Assembly (NCBI RefSeq): GCF_900100955.1
Contig: NZ_FNCC01000022.1
Location: forward strand, 1 to 64,000
Length of the DNA stretch: 64,000 bases
Reading direction: 5' to 3'
DNA from: Lentzea fradiae
GTDB taxonomy: Bacteria; Actinomycetota; Actinomycetes; Mycobacteriales; Pseudonocardiaceae
The notes beneath the pieces are model-generated. The model saw nothing but the letters and a program-made list of their open reading frames with translations. It had not been told where the DNA came from and did no database searches. Positions within the stretch are counted from its first letter, which is position 1. Every line of letters starts with the position of its first letter. Shown here in pieces: positions 16,087 to 26,343 of this stretch. Both the position numbers and the translations under genes were made by a program.

Positions 16087-16961
16087 AGAACGGGCGGGCG
16101 TTCTGGCTGTTCGTCGGCCCGTTCGCGGCGGGGCTGCTCGTGTTCGTCTACGTGCCCATCGGGTGGAGCGTGCTGCTGTCGTTCTTCGAGGCACGCAACA
16201 CGGTGACGCCCAGCGAGTTCGTGGGACTGCGCAACTACGCCGACATGCTCACGGACCGGCCGTTCCTCGCGAGCCTGGGCACGTTCAGCGTGTTCGCGGC
16301 GTTCATCGTGCCGCTGACGTTCGTGCTGGCGCTCGCGCTCGCGTTGCTGGTGAACCAGATCAGCTTCATGCAGGCGTTCTTCCGCTCGGTGTTCTTCCTG
16401 CCGACGGCGTGCTCCTACGTCGTGGCGTCGCTGGTGTGGAAGCTGTCGATCTTCAACGGCGTGCGGTTCGGCCTCGCGAACACGGTGCTGGGGTGGTTCG
16501 GCGCCGAACCGGTCGCGTGGACGGTCTCGACGTCGCCGCCCTGGTACTGGCTCGTGCTGGTGACGCTGCGGCTGTGGTTGCAGCTCGGGTTCTACATGAT
16601 CCTGTTCATCGCGGGGCTGCAACGGATTCCGCGCCACCTCTACGAGGCCGCGTGGATCGACGGAGCTTCTCGCGGCTGGCAGACGTTGCGGTACATCACG
16701 ATGCCGCAGCTGCGCACCACGTCGGTGGCCGTGCTGCTGTTGCTGCTCATCGCGGCGTACCAGGCGTTCGACGAGTTCTACAACGTGCTGGGCACCGACC
16801 GCGGCTACCCGCCGTTCGCGCGGCCACCGTTGATCTACCTCTACTACACGGCGCTGGGTTCGGGCGGGCAGGACTTCGGGCACGGCAGCGCGGGCGCGGT
16901 GCTCCTGACGCTGCTGATCGCGGGCGTGACCTTGGCGCAGGGCAGGGTGATCACGCGGTGA
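16083..16961 (+). CDS. Sugar ABC transporter permease, MalF-like
   Basis: A 292-residue inner-membrane permease with about six transmembrane helices. The cytoplasmic EAA loop, which contacts the ATPase, reads EAAWIDGASRGWQTLRYIT around residues 192-210. It begins in an ATGA overlap with the substrate-binding gene and ends in a GTGA overlap with the second permease. This implies translational coupling and a 1:1 heterodimer. Substrate class (a sugar) is known from the CUT1 family; the specific sugar cannot be read. Confidence 0.92.
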   Translation: MKNGRAFWLFVGPFAAGLLVFVYVPIGWSVLLSFFEARNTVTPSEFVGLRNYADMLTDRPFLASLGTFSVFAAFIVPLTFVLALALALLVNQISFMQAFFRSVFFLPTACSYVVASLVWKLSIFNGVRFGLANTVLGWFGAEPVAWTVSTSPPWYWLVLVTLRLWLQLGFYMILFIAGLQRIPRHLYEAAWIDGASRGWQTLRYITMPQLRTTSVAVLLLLLIAAYQAFDEFYNVLGTDRGYPPFARPPLIYLYYTALGSGGQDFGHGSAGAVLLTLLIAGVTLAQGRVITR

Positions 16962-17770
16962 AGGCCCTCCGGTACCTCGCGCTGTCCGTGGCGGCCGTGC
17001 TGTTCCTCGTGCCGTTCTACCTCGTGCTGCGCAACGGCCTGGCGACCGAGCAGGAGATCACCGCGCCGTCCTGGACGTTCTGGCCGGAGGAGGTCCACTG
17101 GGAGAACTTCGCCGAGCTGCTCGCCAACCCTGCTGTGCCGCTCGTCCGCAGCATGGTCAACTCGCTGGTGGTCGCGGTGTTGCAGACGGCAGGACAGCTG
17201 CTGCTCTGCGGGCTCGCGGGCTACGGGCTCGCACGCATCCCCTACCGGTACGCCAACGTGGTGCTCTACCTCGTCGTCGCGACGCTGATGATCCCGGCGG
17301 CGGTCACGTTCGTGCCGACGTTCGTCGTCGTCTCCACGCTCGGCTGGGTGTCCGACCTGCGCGGGCTGGTGGTGCCGGGGCTGTTCAGCGGGTTCACCGC
17401 TTTCCTGTTCCGCCAGTACTTCCTGAACTTCCCGCGCGAGCTGGAAGAGGCGGCGCGGATCGACGGGCTCGGGCACTGGGGCACGTACTGGCGGATTGTC
17501 GTGCCGAACTCGAAGGGGTTCTTCGCGGCGCTCGGCGTCATCGCGTTCGTGACGAGCTGGAACCAGTTCCTGTGGCCGCTGGTGATCGCGCAGGACCAGG
17601 ACTCGTGGACCGTCCAAGTGGCGCTTTCGACGTTCCTGACCTCGCAGTCGATCGACGTCGTGCAGCTCTACCTGGCCGCCGCGATCTCGATCTCACCACT
17701 CGTCGTCGTTTTCGTCGCAATGCAACGGCTGCTCGTCCGCGGAGTCGCGGAAACGGGCATCAAGGGATGA
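16958..17770 (+). CDS. Sugar ABC transporter permease, MalG-like
   Basis: A 270-residue partner permease with about six transmembrane helices. The first helix starts near residue 5. The EAA loop reads ELEEAARIDGLGHWGTYWRIV at about 163-183 (key residues EAA...G). GTG 16958 was chosen because it forms a 4-nt overlap with the previous stop and puts the first helix at the very N-terminus, as is common for MalG-like proteins. A terminator follows. Confidence 0.92.
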   Translation: MKALRYLALSVAAVLFLVPFYLVLRNGLATEQEITAPSWTFWPEEVHWENFAELLANPAVPLVRSMVNSLVVAVLQTAGQLLLCGLAGYGLARIPYRYANVVLYLVVATLMIPAAVTFVPTFVVVSTLGWVSDLRGLVVPGLFSGFTAFLFRQYFLNFPRELEEAARIDGLGHWGTYWRIVVPNSKGFFAALGVIAFVTSWNQFLWPLVIAQDQDSWTVQVALSTFLTSQSIDVVQLYLAAAISISPLVVVFVAMQRLLVRGVAETGIKG

Positions 17771-17775
17771 ACGAA

Positions 17776-17808
17776 AGGGGCCCCGTCGCGAAAAACGACA
17801 GGGCCCCT
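17776..17808. terminator. Hairpin between the sugar transporter operon and glf
   Basis: aggggccc (17776-17783) pairs with gggcccct (17801-17808), and an inner gtcg/cgac stem closes an A-rich loop. It lies between convergent genes and can serve both directions. Confidence 0.75.
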
Positions 17809-17824
17809 CGTCCGCCGGAAAAGA

Positions 17825-19024
<1,200 letters not shown>

Positions 19025-19082
19025 TTACAAGGACCCCCCGGCGCGAATCCGCCGAGGGGCCCTGCGCGCAATTGATCTCGGA

Positions 19083-19982
19083 TCAGAGAACCGAGCGCGG
19101 CATCTTGGGCTTCGGGTTGAACGCGATGCCCTCGACGACCTTGCGGAACAGCTTAGCCCGAATGGACCAGGGAACGTTGCCGTGGCGCAGGCCCTGCACG
19201 AGACGCGCGAGGAACTTGAGCCAGGACACCGGGTTCTCGTGGTGCAGCCGGAACGACGACTCGTTGCGGGCGCCGTACTCGAACTTCCACAGGTTGGAGG
19301 CGTTCACGTCGCCGAAGTTCACGCCGCGGTTCTGGCCGAGGTCGTGCACGACGACACTGCGCAGCACCTGCACGCCGGGACCGGCCTTGGTGATGCGCAG
19401 GGTGTACTCCTGGTCGTCGAACCAGATGAAGTACTCCGTGAGCGGCAGGCCGAACTTGGTGAGCGCCCAGCGCGGGAACAGCACCGAGACGAACGAGCAG
19501 TGCGTGACCAGGACGTTCTCCTGGCCCTTCGCGATCAGCTTGCCCCAGTCCCAGGTGGTGCCGGGGTTGTTCATCTCGCAGATGTTGCCGTCGACCCACT
19601 TGACCAGCGAGCAGGCGTACGGCAGCTGCATGCCCATCGCCTCTTCGGCCTTCGCGTGGCCGTTGAGCAGCTCCTCGAGGGCGTCCGAGTTGGCGTAGCA
19701 GTCGTCATCCATGATCCAGATGAAGTCCGCGCCGAGCTCGTAGCTCTTGTTCATGCCCGTCGCGAAGCCACCGGCGCCACCGGTGTTGTCCTTGAGCCGC
19801 ACGACGACGACGCCGTCGATCTGCTCGTACTCCTTCAGCACCTCGTCGGTGCCGTCGGTGGAGGCGTTGTCGACGATGACGACCCACTCGGGACGGCGGG
19901 TCTGCGCGAGGACGTGGTCGAGGACCTTTGTGAGCTTGTCCTTGCGGTTGTAGGTGACGACAACGGCGGCGACAGTGCTCAC
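19083..19982 (-). CDS. GT2 family glycosyltransferase, GlfT1-like
   Basis: A 299-residue GT2 enzyme. It shows AVVVTYNRKDKLTKVL at the N-terminus, the NTGGAGGFATGMN loop (about 70-82) and the metal-binding MDDDCYAN (about 93-100). These features closely resemble the GlfT1-like gene at 13878, so it may add galactofuranose or rhamnose to the same glycan. The start is taken as GTG 19982, forming a GTGA overlap with the upstream glycosyltransferase; ATG 19991 in frame is the alternative. It lies 67 bp before glf. It is not a GlfT2: it is less than half that length. Confidence 0.88.
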   Translation of the reverse strand: MSTVAAVVVTYNRKDKLTKVLDHVLAQTRRPEWVVIVDNASTDGTDEVLKEYEQIDGVVVVRLKDNTGGAGGFATGMNKSYELGADFIWIMDDDCYANSDALEELLNGHAKAEEAMGMQLPYACSLVKWVDGNICEMNNPGTTWDWGKLIAKGQENVLVTHCSFVSVLFPRWALTKFGLPLTEYFIWFDDQEYTLRITKAGPGVQVLRSVVVHDLGQNRGVNFGDVNASNLWKFEYGARNESSFRLHHENPVSWLKFLARLVQGLRHGNVPWSIRAKLFRKVVEGIAFNPKPKMPRSVL

Positions 19983-21613
19983 TTGAGCCATCCTTGGTAG
20001 AGGTCGCGCGTCCAGTCCTCGGCCCGCGGCAGCTTCGCGAAGGCTTCGGCCTTGGCTGCCTGCTCGTCGAGCCAGGTCTTGCGCTGGTCGGGAGAGGTCA
20101 TCATGGTGCGGATCCGGGCCGCGGCGGCCTGGACGAAGGAGTACGGGTGACGCGGGCACAGCAGGTCGTCGGCGATCAGCGACGACTGCGAGCCGACGTC
20201 CGCCGACACGACGGGCACGCCCGCGGCCGTCGCTTCGAAGGACGTGAGGGTGAGCCCTTCGTTGTCCGATGAGATGACGAGCACATCGGAGTCGCGGAAG
20301 GTGTCGCTCACCGGGCGGTCGGCGCCGCGCAGCTCGACCGCGTCGCCCAGGCGGGCGCGCAGGCTGTTCACCTCGGCGGCCAGCTCTCCGTGGCCGTGGA
20401 CGATGAACCGCACCTCGCGCGGCGAGCTCTTCTTCAGCTCGGCGGCCAGCTGCAGGAACAGGTACGGGCGCTTCTGCTGCGTGAACCGGCCGACGAACGA
20501 CACCGTGAACGGGTTGCTCTCGGCCTCGTCGGAGCCGCCGACGGCGATGCCGCCGGTGGTGAGGCCCGCGAGGGTCGCGAAGACGACCTTCTCGGCCGGC
20601 AGCCCGTGCTTGCCGACCAGGTAGTCGCGCAGCTGCGGCGAGATCACGTGGTGCCGGTCGATCATGTTCGACAGCCGCACGGAGATGTCGACGAACCCGC
20701 CGGTGCGCCACTCCAGGACGTGCAGCGAGTCGACGACCGGGATGTCCGGGCGGATCGACTTGATCCACGGCAGCTTGTCGTAGAGCCACGTGCAGTGGTG
20801 CAGGTGGATGCCGCGCACGTCGTACATCGACAGCAGGCCGTTGAGGAACGCGGACTCCTGCTTCGGGTCCAGCGGCAGCGTCAGCGGCACGACGAGCGCG
20901 CCGTCGAGCTCCGGCCGGGTGATCCACTCCTGCGCGGAGTCGCGGTCGGTGACCACGATCGGCGTGAAGCCCGCCTCCTTGGCGAGGCGGATCGTGTCGA
21001 CCGCCCAGCGCTCGGCACCGCCCAGCTCCAGCCAGTGCAGGCCGAACAGGATCGCGGGCTGGTCGCCGTGCGGGGTGGCCTCCGCGCCGCGGGTGAGGCG
21101 CACGGGCGCCTTGCGCGGGATGTCGCGGCCCTTGCGCTCGACCATGTCCGTGCGGAACTGGCGCAGCGCGTCGAACTGGACGGGCGCGAGGAAGCGGACC
21201 GCCTTGCGGGCCTTGCCCAGCACACCGGTCAGCTGGTGGTAGGCGGTCACCGACTGGGGCGCCCCGCCGACGTCGACGGCGATGTCGACCAGGCCGTCCG
21301 CGGGCGAGTGGTCCGAGGTGGTGTGCACGAGGCTGCGCACGACCAGGGAGCCGACGACCTCGCGGTCGTCCTCCCACTCGATCGTCGTGCGGTCCTCGTC
21401 GGTGAGCGCGGGCATGGTGCCCGCCGGCCCGCGCAGGACCGTGAGGCGGAACGTCTGCCCCGGTCCTGCGAGCGCGTAGAAGTTGGCGGCACCCTCGACG
21501 AGGCGGCGTTCCCGGCCGTCGAGGAGAGCATCGCCGTCGCTCAGGCCGACACCGCTGTCGTCGAGGACCTCGAACACAGCGGTCGGCTTCTGGTTTCTTG
21601 GCTTGTCCGTCAC
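19979..21613 (-). CDS. GT4 family glycosyltransferase with N-terminal extension
   Basis: A 544-residue protein. The C-terminal 380 residues form a GT-B glycosyltransferase: HWLELGGAERW begins the donor half and VSFVGRFTQQKRPYLFL (about 365-381) opens the second Rossmann fold. SDNEGLTLTSFEATAAGVPVV carries the GT4 E-x7-E pattern. The first 170 residues have no recognised domain and look beta-rich. The start is uncertain: GTG 21613 is preferred because the sequence further upstream looks non-coding, but GTG 21643 is also possible. The stop overlaps the next glycosyltransferase by 4 nt, indicating an operon with glf. Confidence 0.82.
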   Translation of the reverse strand: MTDKPRNQKPTAVFEVLDDSGVGLSDGDALLDGRERRLVEGAANFYALAGPGQTFRLTVLRGPAGTMPALTDEDRTTIEWEDDREVVGSLVVRSLVHTTSDHSPADGLVDIAVDVGGAPQSVTAYHQLTGVLGKARKAVRFLAPVQFDALRQFRTDMVERKGRDIPRKAPVRLTRGAEATPHGDQPAILFGLHWLELGGAERWAVDTIRLAKEAGFTPIVVTDRDSAQEWITRPELDGALVVPLTLPLDPKQESAFLNGLLSMYDVRGIHLHHCTWLYDKLPWIKSIRPDIPVVDSLHVLEWRTGGFVDISVRLSNMIDRHHVISPQLRDYLVGKHGLPAEKVVFATLAGLTTGGIAVGGSDEAESNPFTVSFVGRFTQQKRPYLFLQLAAELKKSSPREVRFIVHGHGELAAEVNSLRARLGDAVELRGADRPVSDTFRDSDVLVISSDNEGLTLTSFEATAAGVPVVSADVGSQSSLIADDLLCPRHPYSFVQAAAARIRTMMTSPDQRKTWLDEQAAKAEAFAKLPRAEDWTRDLYQGWLK

Positions 21614-21916
21614 GTCTCTCGGGTGGGGTTGATCCACGCTCACCGCGAATGGGGAGCCGAGCGAAGCCGATGGTACCGGCAGTGAGGCACTGCCCCCGCG
21701 CAAGCACCCGGCTAGCCCGTTCAGCTCAGCAACCGTGACTCCACGTCGCCGAAATCACCGCCGACCTCTCGGAATCACTCGTTCGCGGTGGCATTCTCCC
21801 TCAGTCCGCGACGCAACGCGGTCGTTCTGCGCTCTCCGCCGGGCCCCTGCCACGCCGTCCGGCGCGGTCGAGCCGCAGCTCTCCCACCAGGCCCTCCGAG
21901 GCAGCCGAGGTCTCCG
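21614..21916. other. Intergenic region between divergent glycan genes
   Basis: No gene, tRNA or clear hairpin is visible. It should hold the divergent promoters of the GT4 gene (leftward) and the acyltransferase (rightward), but no convincing -35/-10 pair could be picked out by eye. Confidence 0.5.
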
Positions 21917-23038
21917 ATGTCACAGCTCACCCATGCCGGCTACCTGGCGCTGCGAAGATTCCCGGCCCTCGACGGGCTGCGGGCCGTCGCCGCGGTGCTG
22001 GTGGTGTTCGAGCACTTCGGCGGCAAGACCTGGCACCCCGTCGCGGGCTGGCTCGGCGTGCAGCTGTTCTTCGTCCTGTCCGGCTTCCTCATCACGACCC
22101 TCGCCCTGCGCGAAGAGAGCCGCCGGGGCCGCGCGTCCGTGCGCAACTTCTACCTCCGGCGGGTCTTCCGCCTGATGCCCGTCTACTACGTCGTCCTCGG
22201 CGCGACGGCGTTGCTCTACTACTGGCGCGACGAGTGGCAGCTGACCGCGATGGCGGAGGTGCTGCCCTACTACGCGACGTTCAACAACGAGTACATCGCC
22301 TACGGGCACGTCTTCGGCCACTCGTGGACGCTGGCCATCGAGCAGAAGTTCTACCTCGTGTGGCCGCTGCTCGCGTTCGCCGCCGGTGTCGTCCCGCTGC
22401 GCCGCCGCCTCGGCATCACGTTCGGCGTGATCGCCCTGCTCGTGGCCGCCATGACCGTGCCGTTCTACACCTACGGCACGTCGTCCTACATCGTGATCCT
22501 GATGGGCTGCGCGCTCGCGATCGTGCTGCACGACCCGCGGGGCTTCGCGCTGCTGCGCGGCCTGACCCGGCCGTGGCTGGGCTTCGTCTTCCTCCCGCTG
22601 CTCGTGGCCGTGCAGCTCTCCGCGCCGTGGCAGATCAGGCTCACCAACGCCGACACGTCCGCCGTCCTCTCGTACGCGCTGGTCATGTGCCTGCTGCTGC
22701 CGAGCCTGCTGGGCGGCGGCCCGCTCGTGCGGTTCTTCAGCACGCGGCCGATGAGGTTCGTCGGTGAACGGTCCTACTCGCTCTACCTCGTCCAGCAGTT
22801 CGCGGCGATCTTCGTCATGGCGACGTTCCCGATGTTCCGCGTCGAACGCACCCTCACCGCCCTGGTCGTCACGGTGGTGGCGCTGCTCATGGCCGACCTG
22901 CTCTTCCGCTGGGTCGAACAGCCGATGATCGAGGTGGGCCGCCGGGTGGTCGCACGGCTCGACCGGCGGGCGAAGGCCCAGGTCGGCGCGCCGCCCGCGG
23001 TCGAACAGGTACCCCTGCCCGTGCCGAATCCGGCGTAG
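21917..23038 (+). CDS. Acyltransferase 3 (OafA/NolL-like) membrane protein
   Basis: A 373-residue integral membrane O-acyltransferase with about ten helices. The hallmark N-terminus FPALDGLRAVAAVLVVFEHF (about 15-34) carries the conserved Arg, and the catalytic-region His falls in VFEHFGG. LFFVLSGFLIT and NFYLRRVFRLMPVYY follow in the expected order, and SWTLAIEQKFYLVWPL appears near 140. Such proteins transfer acetyl or other acyl groups to surface sugars. ATG 21917 is preferred over upstream starts because homology begins soon after it. It is adjacent to a second, different acyltransferase. Confidence 0.9.
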   Translation: MSQLTHAGYLALRRFPALDGLRAVAAVLVVFEHFGGKTWHPVAGWLGVQLFFVLSGFLITTLALREESRRGRASVRNFYLRRVFRLMPVYYVVLGATALLYYWRDEWQLTAMAEVLPYYATFNNEYIAYGHVFGHSWTLAIEQKFYLVWPLLAFAAGVVPLRRRLGITFGVIALLVAAMTVPFYTYGTSSYIVILMGCALAIVLHDPRGFALLRGLTRPWLGFVFLPLLVAVQLSAPWQIRLTNADTSAVLSYALVMCLLLPSLLGGGPLVRFFSTRPMRFVGERSYSLYLVQQFAAIFVMATFPMFRVERTLTALVVTVVALLMADLLFRWVEQPMIEVGRRVVARLDRRAKAQVGAPPAVEQVPLPVPNPA

Positions 23039-23041
23039 GAC

Positions 23042-24295
23042 GTGGCCAGTACCCTCAGCGCCATGCCTGCACCGGCCAACGGCGTCAGCCCGAAGTTCGT
23101 GTCCGCTCGCGGTGAGATCCTGCCCCTCACCGGCTTGCGCATCGTCGCGGCGCTGTGGGTCGTCGTCTTCCACCTGCGCGGCAACATCGCGAGCGAGTAC
23201 CCCGGTGTGGCCAAGGTGCTGTGGCCGATCCTGCACAACGGCGACCTGGGCGTCGACCTGTTCTTCGGGCTCAGCGGGTTCGTGCTCACCCTCAACTACG
23301 TCGACAAGATGGGTCACAAGGTCGACCGGGCCAAGACCAGGATGTTCTTCTGGGCCCGGCTCTCCCGCGTGTGGCCGGTGTACTTCGTCACTTTGAACAT
23401 CGCCGCGCTGTGGCACGGCGGGCTGCTCGCGCTCGGCAGCGAGGACCCGGTCGCACCCGACGAGTTCACGGTCCTCAGCTACCTGCGGCAGCTGTTCATG
23501 GTCGTGCTGTGGACCTCACCGGACGCCGACCGGCTCACCTGGAACGGCCCCGCCTGGTCGGTGAGCGCCGAGTGGTTCGTGTACTGCCTGTTCCCGTTCC
23601 TCGTGCTGCTGCTCGCCCGCGTCGGCCGGGTCGCCCGCAACCGCCAGCTCATGGTGCTCGCGATGGTGGCCGTGTTCCCCGTCGTGATCTTCACCGCGGC
23701 CGGTGGCGGCCTCTACGGCATCGACTACACGTGGATGATGCGCCTGCTCGGCGCGTTCGTCGCCGGCAGCCTGATGTGCCTGGTGCTGCGCCGCATCCCG
23801 CGCACCCGCAGGACCGACCGCGCGGGCACCGTCTGGTCGTACGTCCTGATCGCCGGCCTCGTCGCGATCATGTACGGCGCGCACGCCGTCGACCGGCCGA
23901 ACGCCGCCGTGCTCGTCGTCTTCCTCTTCCCGCCGCTGCTGCTCGCCCTCGCGATGGCCAGCGGCGGCCCCGCCCGCCTGCTGTCGTACCAGCCGGTCGT
24001 GACCGGCGGCCACTACTCCTACAGCGTCTACCTCGTGCACATGCTGATCATCGAGGTGGTCTGGAAGGCCCAGTCGGTGTGGCCGGGCGTGCTCGGTGGC
24101 GGCCAGCTCGCGTTCCACGTCCTCGTTCCGCTGCTCCCGGTCGTCGTGTGCGTCGCCGGCTACCTGATGTGGCGGTTCGTCGAGGAGCCCGCGCGCAAGA
24201 AGATGCGCCGCATGGTCGACACGCCGCTCACCCCGGTCACCGTGTCGCCCCCGCCCGTGGAGCCCGCGGGCGACCGGGTGCCCGAAAAGGTCTGA
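23042..24295 (+). CDS. Acyltransferase 3 family membrane protein (second copy)
   Basis: A 417-residue homologue of the preceding gene with the same landmarks: LTGLRIVAALWVVVFHLRG (about 30-48), DLFFGLSGFVLTL, RLSRVWPVYFVTL and PAWSVSAEWFVYCLFP. It is too diverged from its neighbour to be a recent duplication. The cytoplasmic Pro-rich tail has no known role. The start is uncertain: GTG 23042, 3 nt after the previous stop, or ATG 23063. It probably acylates a different position of the same envelope polysaccharide, which is inference from position. Confidence 0.88.
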   Translation: MASTLSAMPAPANGVSPKFVSARGEILPLTGLRIVAALWVVVFHLRGNIASEYPGVAKVLWPILHNGDLGVDLFFGLSGFVLTLNYVDKMGHKVDRAKTRMFFWARLSRVWPVYFVTLNIAALWHGGLLALGSEDPVAPDEFTVLSYLRQLFMVVLWTSPDADRLTWNGPAWSVSAEWFVYCLFPFLVLLLARVGRVARNRQLMVLAMVAVFPVVIFTAAGGGLYGIDYTWMMRLLGAFVAGSLMCLVLRRIPRTRRTDRAGTVWSYVLIAGLVAIMYGAHAVDRPNAAVLVVFLFPPLLLALAMASGGPARLLSYQPVVTGGHYSYSVYLVHMLIIEVVWKAQSVWPGVLGGGQLAFHVLVPLLPVVVCVAGYLMWRFVEEPARKKMRRMVDTPLTPVTVSPPPVEPAGDRVPEKV

Positions 24296-24360
24296 TCGGC
24301 TCCGCGAATACAGTGGGTGCCGTCCCGCGTGCTCAGCGGGTCTACTGAAAGGCAAACCCG

Positions 24361-26289
24361 ATGAGTGCGCAGGTAAGCGTGTTGGGCGTCCTGCTGCCCC
24401 TGGTGCTGGTCCCCGGTCTGCTGATCGGCCTGGCGGCGGGCCTGCGCGGCTGGGCGCTGGCCGCCACCGCCCCGTTGCTCACCTACGGCGTCGTCGCCGT
24501 CTCCGCCCCGGTCGTCCCGGTGCTCCTCGGCCGGTGGTCGATCTGGGGCATGCTGCTCGCGACCGCCGTGATCGCGCTGATCGTGCTGGGCGCCCGGCTG
24601 CTCACCCGCCGCTGGGGTGGCGCCGAGACCAAGCTCGTGCCGTGGCAGCTGTGGCAGCACGCGGGCATCGCGGGCGCCGTGCTGGTCGCCGCCGCTCTCG
24701 GCGTGTTCATCACCGCACGCGCGACGCACGGCCTGACGGACGTCCACCAGTTCTGGGACGCGATGTTCCACGCCAACGCGGTGCGGTTCATCGAGGAAAC
24801 CGGTCAGTCGAACCCGCCCGCGCTGCGCAACATCAACGACTTCGCCAACACGGGCTTCTTCTACCCCAACGGCTTCCACGTCGTCGCCGCCACCGCGCTC
24901 GGCGTCACCGGCGCCCCGATCACCGTCGTGCTGAACTCGATGGCCGCCCTGCTCGCCGGCCTGGTGTCGCTGAGCGTCGCCGCCGTCATCCGCGTCGCCG
25001 GGGGCCGCCCGCTGCTCGCCGGCTCCGCCGCGCTGGCCGCCGCCCTGTTCTCGGCCTTCCCGTACGACCTGGAGTTCTTCGGCCCGATCTGGCCGTTCGG
25101 CACGGGTCTCGCGCTGATGCCCGCGTTCCTCGCGCTGTTCATCACCATGCTCGACCGGCGCCGCTGGTCGCTGGTGCTGCCGGCCGCCCTCGGCTTCTGC
25201 GGGCTCGTCTCACTGCACCCGAGCGTGACGCTGACCGGCATCATCTTCGGCACGTGCTACCTGGTGCAGCGCTGGGTCGTGGCCCGCAAGGTGTCGCTGC
25301 CCGAGCTCGGCCTGCTCGTCGTCACCGGGGTCATCGCCGGCGTCAACGCCGTCCCGCAGCTGCTCGGCATGGCGGGCACCGCGTCGAGCGGCACGTTCGA
25401 GTGGCCGCTGTACGCCAACGCCGCCGACGCCCTCGGCCAGCTGTTCTTCCTCGGCCACGAGGCACAGCGCCCGCAGTGGTGGCTCGTCGCCCTGATGATC
25501 CTCGGCCTCGTCGGCATCAAGGGCCTGCGCCCGATGTACTGGTGGCTCGCGGGCGGCGTCGTCTTCTCCGGCCTGTTCGTCCTCACCACCTCCTACAAGG
25601 GCCAGCTCGTCGCCCTGCTCACCGGCTTCTGGTGGAACGACAGGTGGCGCTTCGCCGCGATCGTCGTCGTCGCCATGACCGTGCTCGCGGGCCACGGCGT
25701 CGTCGTCGCACGCGACGGCCTGGTGGCCCTGTTCCGCCGCTTCCCGATCGGCACCGCGCCGTGGCTCCGCCTCGCCGCCGCGGTCGTCGTCGTCGGCCTG
25801 CTGGCCGCGCTCACCGACGGCTTCTACCAGGGCCGCAACGTGCAGCGCATCGCCGGCGCCTACACCGGCCCGACCACCGTGACCGAGGCCGAACGCGACG
25901 CGATGGACCGCCTGCCGGAGCTGGTCGGCGAGGACGACCTCGTCATGAACGACGCGGCGGACGGGTCGGCGTGGATGTGGGCCCTCGAAGAGGTGCGCCC
26001 CGTCTTCGGGCACGCGCTGAACGGCGTGGCCGAACCGAAGGTCGTCGGAGAGGACCGGGCGGAGCTGTTCACGTCGTTCAACCGGCTCGACTCCGACCGG
26101 GAGGTCCGCGCGATCGTCGAGCGGCTGAAGGTGACCTACGTCTTCGAGGGCTGGGGCTTCGCCGCGCCGGGCATCGAACGGGCGCCGGGCATGCGCGGCC
26201 TCGACCAGGTGAAGTCGCTGGAGCTGGTGTTCAGCAACGAGCAGGCCAAGATCTACAAGGTGCGGCTGGACCAGGTCACCACGCCCTGA
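24361..26289 (+). CDS. DUF6541-like multi-spanning membrane protein, probable GT-C-type
   Basis: A 642-residue protein with about twelve or more hydrophobic helices. A loop after the third or fourth helix carries the characteristic HQFWDAMFHANAVRFIEETG (about 128-147). A later extracytoplasmic segment (about 505-635) is soluble. This organisation matches actinobacterial DUF6541 proteins, thought from topology to be GT-C polyprenyl-phosphosugar transferases; activity has not been shown as far as I know. It starts at ATG 24361 behind a GAAAGG site and follows the two acyltransferases in the same direction. Confidence 0.75.
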   Translation: MSAQVSVLGVLLPLVLVPGLLIGLAAGLRGWALAATAPLLTYGVVAVSAPVVPVLLGRWSIWGMLLATAVIALIVLGARLLTRRWGGAETKLVPWQLWQHAGIAGAVLVAAALGVFITARATHGLTDVHQFWDAMFHANAVRFIEETGQSNPPALRNINDFANTGFFYPNGFHVVAATALGVTGAPITVVLNSMAALLAGLVSLSVAAVIRVAGGRPLLAGSAALAAALFSAFPYDLEFFGPIWPFGTGLALMPAFLALFITMLDRRRWSLVLPAALGFCGLVSLHPSVTLTGIIFGTCYLVQRWVVARKVSLPELGLLVVTGVIAGVNAVPQLLGMAGTASSGTFEWPLYANAADALGQLFFLGHEAQRPQWWLVALMILGLVGIKGLRPMYWWLAGGVVFSGLFVLTTSYKGQLVALLTGFWWNDRWRFAAIVVVAMTVLAGHGVVVARDGLVALFRRFPIGTAPWLRLAAAVVVVGLLAALTDGFYQGRNVQRIAGAYTGPTTVTEAERDAMDRLPELVGEDDLVMNDAADGSAWMWALEEVRPVFGHALNGVAEPKVVGEDRAELFTSFNRLDSDREVRAIVERLKVTYVFEGWGFAAPGIERAPGMRGLDQVKSLELVFSNEQAKIYKVRLDQVTTP

Positions 26290-26311
26290 GGGCGGCCCGG
26301 CTGACGAGGCG

Positions 26312-26337
26312 GGGGCGGCTGCCGGCTCGGCTGCCCC
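26312..26337. terminator. Probable hairpin between convergent genes
   Basis: ggggcggc (26312-26319) pairs with gctgcccc (26330-26337), including one G-U pair, between the stops at 26289 and 26344. Confidence 0.4.
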
Positions 26338-26343
26338 GCGCGG

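Noticed and set aside
19083-19982. GlfT2 (polymerising galactofuranosyltransferase)
   Set aside because: The protein is 299 residues, less than half the length of GlfT2, and resembles GlfT1-like enzymes instead.
24361-26289. O-antigen ligase assignment for the large membrane protein
   Set aside because: The loop motif and soluble C-terminal part fit DUF6541 better. No ligase signature was seen.
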